A DNA stretch of 64,000 nucleotides from Aeromicrobium flavum (lineage in GTDB: Bacteria > Actinomycetota > Actinomycetes > Propionibacteriales > Nocardioidaceae). Numbering within the stretch: position 1 is the stretch's first letter; each line of letters begins with the position of its first letter. Under the pieces are notes generated by a model. It ran no database searches, was not told the DNA's origin, and was given only the letters and a program-made list of their open reading frames with translations. Shown here piece by piece: positions 35,729 to 45,110 of the stretch. A program made the position numbers and the translations under genes. Location: assembly GCF_007992115.1 (NCBI RefSeq), contig NZ_BJZQ01000016.1, forward strand, positions 1-64,000, given 5' to 3'.

Positions 35729-36910
35729 TCAGCGCACCATCCGCCGCACCCGGTCGCGGGTGCGCCGCCAGGCCGCGCGCGCGAAGCCCTTCGTGGGCAC
35801 CGGCTGCGCGCCGATGATCGACCCGTGCACCTTGCCGTGCCCGACCACCTCGGGCAGGCCGCTGGCGTGGACCAGACCCATCAGCGCGGCGGCACCGAGC
35901 TCGGGCGGCAACGACGCGTCGGGGGGGCCCTCCCCCTTGCGCCGCAGGCCCGAGGTGGGCATCGCGCCCAGCGACGCGAGGTCGCCGACGACGTGCACCC
36001 CGGAGGCGGTGATCGACTCGGCCATGCGGGCGCCCAGGTCGGCGGCCTCGCGCGCGGCCCAGCGCGGGGTGAGCAGGCGCGGCTCGTCGGGCGCCGGCGT
36101 GCGCTGCTGCAGGTAGCGCGCCGTGCCGAACCGGATGGCGTGGTGGTGCACCGAGCGCGGCAGGCCCGACTTCGCGAACTGGCGGTTGAACTGGCGGATC
36201 AGCTCGATCTCGGGCCAGGTCAGGGAGCGGTTGTCCGACACGGGCGACTCGAGCGTGCCCGCCGGCAGCGAGAAGAGCCGCTCCACGTCACGGAGCAGCT
36301 GGTCGGGGTCGGACTCGTCGAGCGCCACCACGACGACGCGCTCCGGGCCGACCACCTCGGCCCAACGGGCCACGAGCCGGTCGTGGCGGTGCCGCTGCCA
36401 GAACGACGGGGTCAACGTCGTGGTCTCGGCCTCGCGCAGCATCGCACGCAGCCATTTCACGTAGCCGGACTTCAGGCCGTTCTGCACGTACTGCTGCCAC
36501 TGCGACGGCATGATCCGGGCCAGCGGCCGCAGGGTCACGAGCACGTACGGGGACTCGCCGCCGAGCTCGGCCACGGCCCGGCGGACCGCCGCCTCCCGGG
36601 CGTCGGCGAAGAACTCGCTGCTGACCAGCACCGTCCGGTCTCCCTGCTCGCGGACCTCCTTGACGAGGCGTCGCCACGGGCGGTCGTTCGCGGGTGCCCC
36701 GAAGGGCGGCTTGGGGTTCTCGACGGCCAGCATCGAGAGCACCTCGTCGATCGGCTGGCTGGTCGGTCCGGCGTAGTGCAGTCCGTGCGCGGCGACGGCG
36801 TCGCGGCCGGCGTGCAGGGCCCGCTGCAGGGACGTGGTGCCCGTCTTGTGCGGGCCCACGTGGATCACCCGCGCACCAGGCGGGAAGCGGAAGCTCGATC
36901 GGATCGTCAC
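35729..36910 (-). CDS. Sulfotransferase-like protein
   Basis: The 393-residue product begins with RVIHVGPHKTGTTSLQRALH, a P-loop-like 5'-phosphosulfate-binding motif of PAPS-dependent sulfotransferases. A likely 3'-phosphate-binding region follows (YVLVTLRPLARIMPSQWQQY). The C-terminal half has no clear family mark. GTG 36910 is the start. No sulfated-product pathway is visible nearby, so the acceptor is unknown. Confidence 0.7.
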   Translation of the reverse strand: MTIRSSFRFPPGARVIHVGPHKTGTTSLQRALHAGRDAVAAHGLHYAGPTSQPIDEVLSMLAVENPKPPFGAPANDRPWRRLVKEVREQGDRTVLVSSEFFADAREAAVRRAVAELGGESPYVLVTLRPLARIMPSQWQQYVQNGLKSGYVKWLRAMLREAETTTLTPSFWQRHRHDRLVARWAEVVGPERVVVVALDESDPDQLLRDVERLFSLPAGTLESPVSDNRSLTWPEIELIRQFNRQFAKSGLPRSVHHHAIRFGTARYLQQRTPAPDEPRLLTPRWAAREAADLGARMAESITASGVHVVGDLASLGAMPTSGLRRKGEGPPDASLPPELGAAALMGLVHASGLPEVVGHGKVHGSIIGAQPVPTKGFARAAWRRTRDRVRRMVR

Positions 36911-36948
36911 GTCCCTTGAACCTAACTCCGGCCTCCCCACCGCGCCCG

Positions 36949-38469
36949 TCAGGGAGTGGGAGCAGGTGGCACCGGCAGCGTGGTGTAGTCGCCCACGTCG
37001 ATGAGCCCGCCGGGCCTGAACGTGACGACCTGGAGCCCGACGACCCGCCCGTCCTCGAAGGTCAGCACGGCCACCTGCGCGTCGCGGCGCAGCTTGGTGC
37101 CCAGCGCGAACGCGTAGACGGCACCCCCGGTCGAGCCGATCGTGAGGTCGGTGGAGGTGCCGTTCGGGCCCTCGGTGCTGACCGGCCCCTTCTGGCGGTG
37201 CAGGTGCCCGCTGATCGCGAGGTCGACGCACCCGCGGGCGACGGTCTCCTTCGCCGAGGCGGCGCTGTGCGTGACCAGCAGGCTGACGCCGCCGTCCTCG
37301 CAGGCCTTGTCGGCCAGGGCCGCGTCCTGGTCGGTGATGGCGGCGATGTTGTCGCCCTCGTTGCCGTTGTAGCCGGCGGTCAGGCCCGAGCTGCGCGGGT
37401 CGCTCTCGCCGAGCATCCGGACGCCCTCGATGTCGACCGGCTCGCCGTCGAAGACCGTGAAGTCGTTGCGCTCCATCTCGCGCAGGACGTACCGGCCCGT
37501 GTCGTGGTTGCCGGCGACGGCGACGATCGGCAGGTCGTCGAACGTCTCGCGCAGCGACTTGATGCTGAAGGACTCCCACGACGCACCGTTGGAGGTGTCG
37601 TCGCCGAGGTCGATGACGAGCGACGCCTCGGCTGCGTCGGCGACCTGGCGGGCGACCGGGTCCATGCCGACGTTGTCGTGGCGGTCGGTGACGACCAGCG
37701 CGGTGGTCTGGCCGGACTCCGGCGCGCGCACGGGCAGGCCCTCCGCCTTCGCAGCGAGTGCCGAGTAGAAGGACAGCGACTCCTCGTACGTGTCGAGCGC
37801 ACCCTGGACGATCGCCTTGCTGGTGGCGGTGGCCGCGCCTCGCGAGATCTGGACGCTGCCGAGCCGCGGCTCGTCCGGGAGCTCGGGGAACTCCTGGCGG
37901 ATCGGCACCCACGCGACCTCGCGCTTCGTGCTGGGGTCGGGGGCGTAGACCATCAGCGCGCCCAGCACGACGATGGCCATCGCGCCCGAGACCAGGGCGG
38001 TGCGCGGCTCGGGCGGCCACTGCGCCCTCAGCTCGCGACGGCGGCGCTCGCCGACCAGCCACCAGCCGGCCCCGACGACGACCATCGCGATCACCCCGGC
38101 CGCGGCGCCCCGCGTCAGGGCGGCGGTGGCCATCTCGGTGATCTCGGACGTCATCGCGGCGATCTCGCCCTCGGGCTGGCTGGCGATGGCCGCGTCCTGG
38201 GCCAGCACGCGCTCGAGGTCGGTGTCGGGACTGTCGCGCAGGACGACCTCGGCACCGATGCCGAGCAGGGCGTCCGACGGCATGCGCAGTTCGGGCAGCA
38301 GCGGCCCGGCGACGATCGTGACGTGGTTGTCGAACGTGGGCCGAGCCGTCGCGTTGTGCGCTCCGATCGTGACGGCGCGCTCGGTGTTGACGAACGTCGT
38401 CGCGGCCACGGGCACGGCGACGACCACCCCGACGACCGCGAGCGCGACCGCCGCGAGGGCACGGCTCAC
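36949..38469 (-). CDS. Membrane-anchored metallophosphoesterase
   Basis: The 506-residue product has an N-terminal membrane helix, an external segment of about 90 residues, two more helices (around residues 120-175) and a calcineurin-like phosphoesterase domain. Metal motifs in order: TDRHDN (DXH), IDLGDDTSN, VAGNHD, LVTHS and ISGHLHR. It probably acts outside the membrane on a phosphodiester or phosphomonoester, substrate unknown. Its GTG at 38469 overlaps the helicase stop (GTGA). Confidence 0.85.
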   Translation of the reverse strand: MSRALAAVALAVVGVVVAVPVAATTFVNTERAVTIGAHNATARPTFDNHVTIVAGPLLPELRMPSDALLGIGAEVVLRDSPDTDLERVLAQDAAIASQPEGEIAAMTSEITEMATAALTRGAAAGVIAMVVVGAGWWLVGERRRRELRAQWPPEPRTALVSGAMAIVVLGALMVYAPDPSTKREVAWVPIRQEFPELPDEPRLGSVQISRGAATATSKAIVQGALDTYEESLSFYSALAAKAEGLPVRAPESGQTTALVVTDRHDNVGMDPVARQVADAAEASLVIDLGDDTSNGASWESFSIKSLRETFDDLPIVAVAGNHDTGRYVLREMERNDFTVFDGEPVDIEGVRMLGESDPRSSGLTAGYNGNEGDNIAAITDQDAALADKACEDGGVSLLVTHSAASAKETVARGCVDLAISGHLHRQKGPVSTEGPNGTSTDLTIGSTGGAVYAFALGTKLRRDAQVAVLTFEDGRVVGLQVVTFRPGGLIDVGDYTTLPVPPAPTP

Positions 38470-40553
38470 TCGGCTACCCGATCGAGCCAGCCCCGCCCGG
38501 TGCCGATCGTCACGAGGCGCTGCGTCGCGCGGGTGAGCACCACGTAGAGCGTGCGCCAGCCGGAGGCGGCCTCGGCGACGACGCCGTCGGGGTCGACGAG
38601 CACGACGCCGTCGAACTCCAGGCCCTTCGTGTCGAGGGGCTCGAGCACGCGCAGCCGGCCGTCGGCCGGCACGGCGGCCGCGACCTCGGCCAGCCGGCCG
38701 GGCAGGGCGACGACGGCGACGGTGCCGTCGACCTGGCCCAGCATCTCGGCGGCCTCGGCGGCCACCCGGGCGAGCAGGTCGCCGGCCGGGACGACCTCGT
38801 GTCGCGGACCGACACCGGTGCGGCGCACCGCGTCGGCGAGGTCGGGACGGTCGATGGCGTGCGTGGCCACCCGGGCCGCGAACTCGTAGATCTCGGCGGA
38901 GTTGCGGTAGTTCGTCGACAGCCGGAACCGGTGGACGGGCATCGTGCCGAGCGCCTCGGTGCGGGCGGCGACCGACTCGGCCGGGACGGGCCACGACGAC
39001 TGCGCCTCGTCGCCCACGATCGTCCAGCTGGCAGTGCGGCCACGGCGGCCGAGCATGCGCCACTGCATCGGCGAGAGGTCTTGGGCCTCGTCGACCAGCA
39101 CGTGGGCGTAACCCTCGTCGTCGATGCTGCCCGTGGCCTGGACGCGGTCCTCGCGCTCGCGCTCCTCGAAGCTCATCATCTGCTTCGGCGTCGCCCAGTC
39201 GTCCTCCGAGCGGACCGGCGCCTCGCCGAGGAGGTGTCGCAGCTCGTCGATCAGCGGGATGTCCTCGATCGTCAGCTCGTCGGACCACTCGCGGCGCAGC
39301 ACCTGCTGCTCGAACGAGGTGTAGAGGTCGGAGGCGACCTCGCCCAGCCGCGTCGGGACGGTGCGCCACACCTCGACCGGGTCGAGCTCGGGCCACCACT
39401 GGTCGACGAACGTCTCGAAGGTGAGGTCGCCGTCGAGCTGGTCGGCGAACGCCTCCTCGCCGCGGTCGAGGCCACGGTCGCCGGTGACCCGTTCCCACAG
39501 GGCCTTGACGAGCTCCTCGCGCACCGCGGCCTGGGTCGTGTTGGGCAGGCCGTTGGCCAGCACCTTGCGGCGGATGCGGGCGAGGTCGGAGGCCTCCAGC
39601 ACGAGCCGGTCGTCGCGGTAGAACAGGTCGAAGCGGGTGGGGGTTCCGGGCTGGGGCGACCTGGCCACGCGCGACAGCACCTTCGCCATGCGGTCGGAGC
39701 CGAGCAGCGCCGCCATCTCCGGCGACGCGTGCCGCGACGCACGGATGCCGTCGACGACCTCGCCGATCGAGCGCAGCACGACGCTCGTCTCGCCGAGGCT
39801 GGGCAGCACCCGCTCGATGTAGTTCATGAACACGCCCGACGGGCCGACGACCAGCACGCCGCCGGACTCGAACCGGCGCCGGTCGGTGTAGAGCAGGTAG
39901 GCCGCACGGTGCAGCGCGACGACGGTCTTGCCGGTGCCGGGACCGCCGCCGATGATCGTGGCGCCGCGCGCGGGGGCGCGGATCGCCTCGTCCTGCTCCT
40001 TCTGGATCGTGGCGACCACCGAGTGCATCGAGCTGTCTCGGGCGCGGCTGAGGCTGGCCAGCAGCGCGCCCTCGCCGATGACGACCATGTCGTCGGGAGC
40101 GGCGTCGGCGTCGAGCAGCTCGTCCTCGATGCCCACGACCCTGTCGTTGACGCAGCGCAGCACGCGACGGCGCACGACGCCGGCCGGCTCCTGCGCGGTG
40201 GCCTGGTAGAACACCGCGGCCGCCGGCGCGCGCCAGTCGACGAGAATGATCTCGCGGTCGGCGTCGCGCACCCCGATGCGGCCGATGTAGCGGGCGACGC
40301 CGCCGTTCAGGTCGAGGCGGCCGAACACCAAGCCCTCGTGGGCGGCGTGCAGCGCGTTGAGTCGGCGCGAGGCCTGGTAGACCATCGCGTCGCGCTCGAC
40401 CAGCCCGCCCTCGTGGCCGATGTGCCCGCGCGCGAGTCCCTCCGCGACGAGCGACTTCGCCACCTTCGTGGACTCCTCCAGCCGCTCGTAGACCGTGTCG
40501 ACGTACGCCTGCTCGTGGGCGAGCTCGCGTTCATCGGGTGATGGGTTCGTCAT
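38466..40553 (-). CDS. helR: HelR/HelD-type UvrD-like ATPase that removes RNA polymerase
   Basis: The 695-residue product has an N-terminal coiled coil (residues 8-60), a Walker A motif IIGGGPGTGKTVVALHRAAY near residue 210, HVLVDEAQDLSPMQWRML (Walker B), STNYRNS and GLEFDGVVLVDP. This is the HelD layout. The HelR subgroup in Streptomyces and mycobacteria displaces rifamycin-bound RNA polymerase and gives rifampicin tolerance. Whether this copy is HelR or a plain HelD cannot be settled by eye. ATG 40553; TAGAAT at about 40587-40592 (minus strand) is a good -10 candidate. Confidence 0.85.
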   Translation of the reverse strand: MTNPSPDERELAHEQAYVDTVYERLEESTKVAKSLVAEGLARGHIGHEGGLVERDAMVYQASRRLNALHAAHEGLVFGRLDLNGGVARYIGRIGVRDADREIILVDWRAPAAAVFYQATAQEPAGVVRRRVLRCVNDRVVGIEDELLDADAAPDDMVVIGEGALLASLSRARDSSMHSVVATIQKEQDEAIRAPARGATIIGGGPGTGKTVVALHRAAYLLYTDRRRFESGGVLVVGPSGVFMNYIERVLPSLGETSVVLRSIGEVVDGIRASRHASPEMAALLGSDRMAKVLSRVARSPQPGTPTRFDLFYRDDRLVLEASDLARIRRKVLANGLPNTTQAAVREELVKALWERVTGDRGLDRGEEAFADQLDGDLTFETFVDQWWPELDPVEVWRTVPTRLGEVASDLYTSFEQQVLRREWSDELTIEDIPLIDELRHLLGEAPVRSEDDWATPKQMMSFEEREREDRVQATGSIDDEGYAHVLVDEAQDLSPMQWRMLGRRGRTASWTIVGDEAQSSWPVPAESVAARTEALGTMPVHRFRLSTNYRNSAEIYEFAARVATHAIDRPDLADAVRRTGVGPRHEVVPAGDLLARVAAEAAEMLGQVDGTVAVVALPGRLAEVAAAVPADGRLRVLEPLDTKGLEFDGVVLVDPDGVVAEAASGWRTLYVVLTRATQRLVTIGTGRGWLDRVAE

Positions 40554-40634
40554 CGACGTCCTTCGGTGCGTGGGGGAACTCTCCATTCTAGGCACCGGAC
40601 ACCACCCGGCACGCCCCATCACCGCCCGTTGGAC

Positions 40635-40739
40635 TCAGTTGATGCGCAGGACCTTCGTCACGGTCTCGGGCGCGACCTTCGCGTCACCGCCGTAGGTGAT
40701 CGTGAGGGACTGCTCGCCGCGGGGCAGGTCGCTGCCTCG
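40635..40739 (-). pseudogene. Remnant: C-terminal end of an Ig-like domain protein
   Basis: On the minus strand about 34 codons read as the last strand of a bacterial Ig-like domain (GEQSLTITYGGDAKVAPETV, then TKVLRIN and a stop). Upstream the frame soon becomes unrelated sequence and meets a stop at 40752. No start or signal exists, so this is the broken end of a lost surface-protein gene. It does not match the repeat unit of the large surface protein at 56 kb closely. Confidence 0.65.
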
Positions 40740-40775
40740 ACGACATGCTGGTCAACGCCGTACGGGGAGGTGAGA

Positions 40776-41159
40776 ATGTGCGGAACCTTCAATGTCAACA
40801 TGGAAGAGCGTGGCGGCGTCATGCACCAGAGGACTCGCAAGATCAAGTTCGAGGCGGCTCCCGTCCCCGGGGCCGGCAGGGGATACCGCGTCCTGAGCAT
40901 CAAGATCGTGCACTCGGCGAAGAGCCGGTGTCGCACGTCCACGTGGTCCGCGTGCCGCAAGATCGACGTGAAGAAGTGGAAGACCTTCAGCGGCATCGGA
41001 CCTCACGTGGTCGTGCCGAGCTACAGCGACAAGTGGGGCGAGCTCTCCCACGGCCCCAACTGGACGGGGGCGACCGCCACGGTCACCTACCAGTACGGCA
41101 CCGGGAAGAAGCAGACCATGACGAAGTGGATCAATCACGGGACTATCTCCTGGTGGTGA
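40776..41159 (+). CDS. Orphan 127-residue hypothetical protein
   Basis: The frame from ATG 40776 has a good GGGGAGG site at 40764-40770. The product is basic, with a Cys pair (KSRCRTSTWSACRK) and a Trp-rich C terminus (KWINHGTISWW). I recognise no family and no clear signal peptide. Codon use is less GC-biased than its neighbours, and it directly follows a gene remnant, so it may have arrived by transfer. It ends before a strong terminator. Confidence 0.55.
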   Translation: MCGTFNVNMEERGGVMHQRTRKIKFEAAPVPGAGRGYRVLSIKIVHSAKSRCRTSTWSACRKIDVKKWKTFSGIGPHVVVPSYSDKWGELSHGPNWTGATATVTYQYGTGKKQTMTKWINHGTISWW

Positions 41160-41215
41160 GCGAGACCTTCGCGCCAAGGACGAGAACAACGCCGTGAACC
41201 GTCCCCGGGCCGCAG

Positions 41216-41257
41216 GACGCGAAAGCCCCCTCCCAGTCGGGAGGGGGCCTTCGCGTC
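41216..41257. terminator. Large bidirectional terminator hairpin
   Basis: Arms 41216-41234 and 41239-41257 pair over 19 positions with one mismatch; the inner stem is GCCCCCTCCC/GGGAGGGGGC. It lies between the orphan ORF and the convergent hydratase, whose stop is 7 bases away. Confidence 0.85.
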
Positions 41258-41263
41258 TGTCGC

Positions 41264-42010
41264 TCAGCCCTTGCGGGAGAGGAACGCCAGCATGGCGTCG
41301 CGGGCCTCGTCGCTGCCGAACAACTGCGCCGACTTCTCGGCCAGCTGCGGGCCCAACCGGTCGATGCGCTCGACCAGGTCGTGGTTCAGCAGTGCCTTCG
41401 TCTCGCGGAATCCCTGGGCGAAGCCGAGCGCGAGGTCGGCGAGCACGGCCTGCAGCGCGCTCTCGAGCTCGCCGTCCTCGACGACCCGCGTGACCAGCCC
41501 GATCTCCGCCGCCTCGGCGGCGTCGAACTTCCGACCGGTGAGGAAGAGCTCGGACGCCGCACGCGGGGCCAGCCGCGGCAGCAGCGAGAGGCTGATGACC
41601 GCCGGGGCGAGCGCGAGGCGGACCTCGGTCAGCGCGAACGTGACCGGCCGGGTGGCCAGCACGATGTCGGCCGCACCGACCAGGCCGAGGCCCCCGGCGC
41701 GGACGGGGCCCCCGAGCACGACGACGACCGGCTTGACGCTCGTGGCGAGCCGCCGCTGCAGGTCGATGAGCGCGGCGGCACCCTGCTGCATCGAGCCCTC
41801 GGCCGCCTCGGACAGGTCGGCGCCCGAGCAGAAGACCCGGTGGGCCGACCGCAGCACGATGACCTTGGCGTCGGCGTCGGCCTCCGCGGACTCCAGGTGC
41901 GCCCCCAGTTCGGTGACGAGCTGGCGGCTGAGCGCGTTGCGGTTGTGCTCGCTGTCGAGCGTGATCGTCGCGACGCCCTCGGCGACGTCCAGGTGGACGA
42001 GTTCGGTCAT
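41264..42010 (-). CDS. echA7: Enoyl-CoA hydratase family protein, EchA7-like
   Basis: The 248-residue crotonase has oxyanion motifs HRVFCSGADLSEA and VVLGGPVRAGGLGLVGAADI. It is the last gene of the carboxylase operon, 11 bases after the dehydrogenase. By position it matches M. tuberculosis echA7 (Rv0971c) as I recall that operon. It probably hydrates the unsaturated (glutaconyl-type) CoA made by the carboxylase, as AtuE does in acyclic terpene breakdown. Symbol given by gene order, not by alignment. Confidence 0.82.
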   Translation of the reverse strand: MTELVHLDVAEGVATITLDSEHNRNALSRQLVTELGAHLESAEADADAKVIVLRSAHRVFCSGADLSEAAEGSMQQGAAALIDLQRRLATSVKPVVVVLGGPVRAGGLGLVGAADIVLATRPVTFALTEVRLALAPAVISLSLLPRLAPRAASELFLTGRKFDAAEAAEIGLVTRVVEDGELESALQAVLADLALGFAQGFRETKALLNHDLVERIDRLGPQLAEKSAQLFGSDEARDAMLAFLSRKG

Positions 42011-42021
42011 GACCTTCCCTC

Positions 42022-43188
42022 TCAGTACGACTTCGGCAGGCCGAGCGAGAACTGCGCCACGAAGTTGAGCGCCATCTGCTTGCTCACCGGGGCGATGTTC
42101 GACAGGCGCGAGGCTGCGAGCGCCTGCACCAGCCCGTACTCGTTGGCCAGGCCGTTGCCGCCGTGCGTCTGGATCGCGGTGTCGACCGCCCGAGCCGCGG
42201 CGTCGCCGGCGGCGACCTTGGCCATGTTGGCGGCCTCGCCGGCGCCCATGAGGTCGCCCGCGGCGTAGAGCGCGGCCGCCTTCTGGGTCAGCAGTCGCGT
42301 CATCTCGACGTCGATGTGCAGCTGCGCCAACGGGTGGGCGATCGCCTGGTGCGCGCCGATCGGCTTGCCCCACACGTCGCGCTCCTTCGCGTACGCGACG
42401 GCCTTGTTGAGCGCCCAGCGCGCGGTGCCGGTGCCCATCGAGGCCGCCATGATGCGCTCGGGGTTGAGGCCCGCGAACAGTTGCTCGAGGCCGGCGTCCT
42501 CGCTGCCCACCAGCGCGTCGGCCGGCAGGTGGATGTCGTCGAAGAACAGCGTGAACTGCTTCTCCGGGCTGGTGATGCCCATGTCGATCTCCTGGGCGTT
42601 GAAGCCCTCGGCACCGGTCGGCACCATGAACAGCGCAGGCTTGAGCTTGCCGCTGCGGGCGTCGGCCGTGCGTCCGACGACCAGCACGTGGCTGGCCTCG
42701 TCGACACCGGAGATGTAGGTCTTGCCGCCCTTGAGGATCCAGCCGCCGTCCTCGGTCTTCGTGGCGGTCGTGACGAGGTTGTGCGAGTTCGACCCGGCGT
42801 CCGGCTCGGTGATGCTGAACGCGTACGTCGCGGTGCCGTCGGCCAGGCCCGGCAGCCAGCGCTGCTTCTGCTCCTGAGTGCCGTACTGGGCGATGACCGT
42901 GCCGACGATCGCCGGCGAGACCACCATCAGCAGCAGCGGGCAGCCGGCGACCGCCAGCTCCTCGCACACCGCGGCGAGGTCGCCGATGTCGCCGCCACCG
43001 CCGCCGAACTCCTCAGGGATCGAGACGCCGAGGTAGCCGAGCTTGCCCGCCTCCGACCACAGCTCGGTGGTCTTGCGCCCCTCCTTCGCCGCGTCGTAGA
43101 AGTAGTGCTCGCCGTACTTGGCGCCCAGGGCCGCGACGGCCTTGCGCAGCTCGCGGCGCTCCTCGGACTCGGTGAAGTTGTTGCTCAT
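42022..43188 (-). CDS. fadE12: Acyl-CoA dehydrogenase, FadE12-like
   Basis: The 388-residue product is of standard length with ITEPDAGSNSHNLVTTATK, KGGKTYISGVDEA and the C-terminal DTAIQTHGGNGLANEYGLVQ block. It uses FAD to desaturate an acyl-CoA; within this operon a branched substrate such as citronellyl-CoA or isovaleryl-type CoA is plausible. ATG 43188 overlaps the biotin carboxylase stop (ATGA). Symbol by gene order compared with Rv0972c. Confidence 0.85.
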   Translation of the reverse strand: MSNNFTESEERRELRKAVAALGAKYGEHYFYDAAKEGRKTTELWSEAGKLGYLGVSIPEEFGGGGGDIGDLAAVCEELAVAGCPLLLMVVSPAIVGTVIAQYGTQEQKQRWLPGLADGTATYAFSITEPDAGSNSHNLVTTATKTEDGGWILKGGKTYISGVDEASHVLVVGRTADARSGKLKPALFMVPTGAEGFNAQEIDMGITSPEKQFTLFFDDIHLPADALVGSEDAGLEQLFAGLNPERIMAASMGTGTARWALNKAVAYAKERDVWGKPIGAHQAIAHPLAQLHIDVEMTRLLTQKAAALYAAGDLMGAGEAANMAKVAAGDAAARAVDTAIQTHGGNGLANEYGLVQALAASRLSNIAPVSKQMALNFVAQFSLGLPKSY

Positions 43189-45095
43189 GCGGTCTCCTCC
43201 TCGATGACGGCGAGGACGGCTCCGGCCTCGACCTGCTGCCCGACGCTGACCGCCAGGTTGCTGACGACGCCGTCGGACGGCGCCGTGATGGTGTGCTGCA
43301 TCTTCATGGCCTCGAGGACGACGACGGGGTCGCCCTTCGAGACGCGGTCGCCGTCGGCGACCTTCACGTCGGTGACGGCCGCCGGCATGGGAGCCAGCAG
43401 CGAGCCCTCGGCGACGACGTCGGCCGGGTCGACGAACCGCGGCACCGGGGTGAGGCTCGTCGAGCCCTCCGGACCGTCGACGTCGACGTGCTTCTCGGCC
43501 ACCGTGACGCGGTAGCGGCGCGTGATGCCGTCCGCCTCGAGGAGGACCTCGACGACTGCACCGTGGGTCTCGATCGAGACCACCTCGGCGCCGTCGACGA
43601 CCAGGCGGCCCCGCTCGCTGCGGTAGCGGACGGGCTCGACGCCCTCGTACTCGCGCGTGAGCGGCTGGCTCGGGACGTTGCGGAACCCGGCCGGGATCCG
43701 GTTCAGGACCCGCGCGGTCGTCGCGGCCAGGGTGGCCTCGGCGAGCGCGGCCGCGACGGGCACCAGGGGGTCGCCGGCCTCCGTCGTGATCCAAGCGTCG
43801 GCGTGCTCCTCCAGCATCGAGGTCCACAGCTCGGCGTCCTGCACCTGCTGGGCCTCGAGGATCTGGCGCAGCGCCGACCGGTTGGTCGTGACGCCGTGCA
43901 CGCGCGACCGGCGCAGGGCGTCGACCAGCGTGCGCAGTGCCGTCGTGCGGTCAGGTCCGTACGCGATGACCTTGGCGATCATCGCGTCGTAGTGGATGCC
44001 CACGACGCTGCCGACCTCGACCGCGGAGTCGACGCGCACCGAGTCGGGGAACTCGAACGCGCGGATCGTGCCGGTCTGCGGCGACCAGTCGTCGGCCGGG
44101 TCCTCGGCGTAGAGGCGGACCTCGATCGAGTGGCCCTGCGGCGCGGAGACTTCGCCCTCGAGCGGCCTGCCCTCGGCGATCGCGATCTGCGCGGCGACGA
44201 GGTCGATGCCGTGCACCTGCTCGGTGACCGGGTGTTCGACCTGCAGGCGGGTGTTCATCTCGAGGAAGAAGACCCGGTCGCCGTCGACGAGGAACTCGAC
44301 CGTGCCGGCGCCGCGGTAGCTCACGGCCTCGGCCGCGGCGCGGGCCGCGGTGTGCAGGGTCTTGCGAGCCGTGTCGGAGAGGTTCGGCGCGGGGGCCTCC
44401 TCGACGACCTTCTGGTGGCGGCGCTGGATCGAGCAGTCGCGGTCGCCCACGGCCCAGACGGTGCCGTGCGTGTCGGCGAGGATCTGCACCTCGACGTGGC
44501 GGGCGCGGGGCAGGTACGGCTCGACGAAGACGGTGCCGTCGCCGAAGGCGGACTGCGCCTCGGCCGTGGCCTTCGCCAGCTCGCCGTCGAGGTCCTCGAG
44601 GCGCTCGACCACGCGCATGCCGCGGCCGCCGCCGCCGGCGCTGGCCTTCACCAGCAGCGGCAGGTCGGCGTCGGTCGCCGAGGCGACGTCGACCGACAGG
44701 ATCGGCACGTCGGCCGCGGCCATGATCTCCTTGGCGCGGATCTTGCTGCCCATCTCGTCGATCGACTCCGGGCTCGGGCCGATCCAGACGAGTCCGGCCG
44801 CCTCCACCTCGCGGGCGAAGTCGGCGTTCTCGGACAGGAAGCCGTAGCCGGGGTGGATCGCGTCGGCGTCCGTGCGGCGCGCCGCGTCGATGACGAGGTC
44901 GCCGCGCAGGTACGTCTCGGACGGCGCGTTGCCCGGCAGCCGGACGGCTTGGTCGGCCTCGGCCACGAACGGCATCGTCGCGTCGGCGTCGGAGAACACG
45001 GCCACGGTCTCGATGCCGAGGTCGCGGGCCGTGCGGAACACGCGGCGGGCGATCTCACCACGGTTGGCGACGAGGATCTTTCTGATGGTGCTCAA
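43185..45095 (-). CDS. accA2: Biotin-dependent acyl-CoA carboxylase alpha subunit, AccA2-like
   Basis: The product from TTG 45095 has 636 residues. It contains a biotin carboxylase domain beginning STIRKILVANRGEIARRVFR, an ATP-grasp glycine loop (VKASAGGGGRGMRVVE), a catalytic region EMNTRLQVEHPVTEQV, and a C-terminal biotinyl domain with the biotin Lys in VLEAMKMQHTI. It carboxylates biotin and passes CO2 to the beta subunit. GGAGG lies about 6 bases before the TTG, and the family motif begins right there, so the longer upstream frame is rejected. A repeat element separates it from accD2. Confidence 0.9.
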   Translation of the reverse strand: MSTIRKILVANRGEIARRVFRTARDLGIETVAVFSDADATMPFVAEADQAVRLPGNAPSETYLRGDLVIDAARRTDADAIHPGYGFLSENADFAREVEAAGLVWIGPSPESIDEMGSKIRAKEIMAAADVPILSVDVASATDADLPLLVKASAGGGGRGMRVVERLEDLDGELAKATAEAQSAFGDGTVFVEPYLPRARHVEVQILADTHGTVWAVGDRDCSIQRRHQKVVEEAPAPNLSDTARKTLHTAARAAAEAVSYRGAGTVEFLVDGDRVFFLEMNTRLQVEHPVTEQVHGIDLVAAQIAIAEGRPLEGEVSAPQGHSIEVRLYAEDPADDWSPQTGTIRAFEFPDSVRVDSAVEVGSVVGIHYDAMIAKVIAYGPDRTTALRTLVDALRRSRVHGVTTNRSALRQILEAQQVQDAELWTSMLEEHADAWITTEAGDPLVPVAAALAEATLAATTARVLNRIPAGFRNVPSQPLTREYEGVEPVRYRSERGRLVVDGAEVVSIETHGAVVEVLLEADGITRRYRVTVAEKHVDVDGPEGSTSLTPVPRFVDPADVVAEGSLLAPMPAAVTDVKVADGDRVSKGDPVVVLEAMKMQHTITAPSDGVVSNLAVSVGQQVEAGAVLAVIEEETA

Positions 45096-45110
45096 CGGGA
45101 GCCTCCTGCC

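Noticed and set aside
40554-40660. Rifamycin-associated element upstream of the HelR-type gene
   Set aside because: A partly similar GGGGCGTGCCGGG stretch exists, but it lacks the inverted-repeat form of the element as I remember it.
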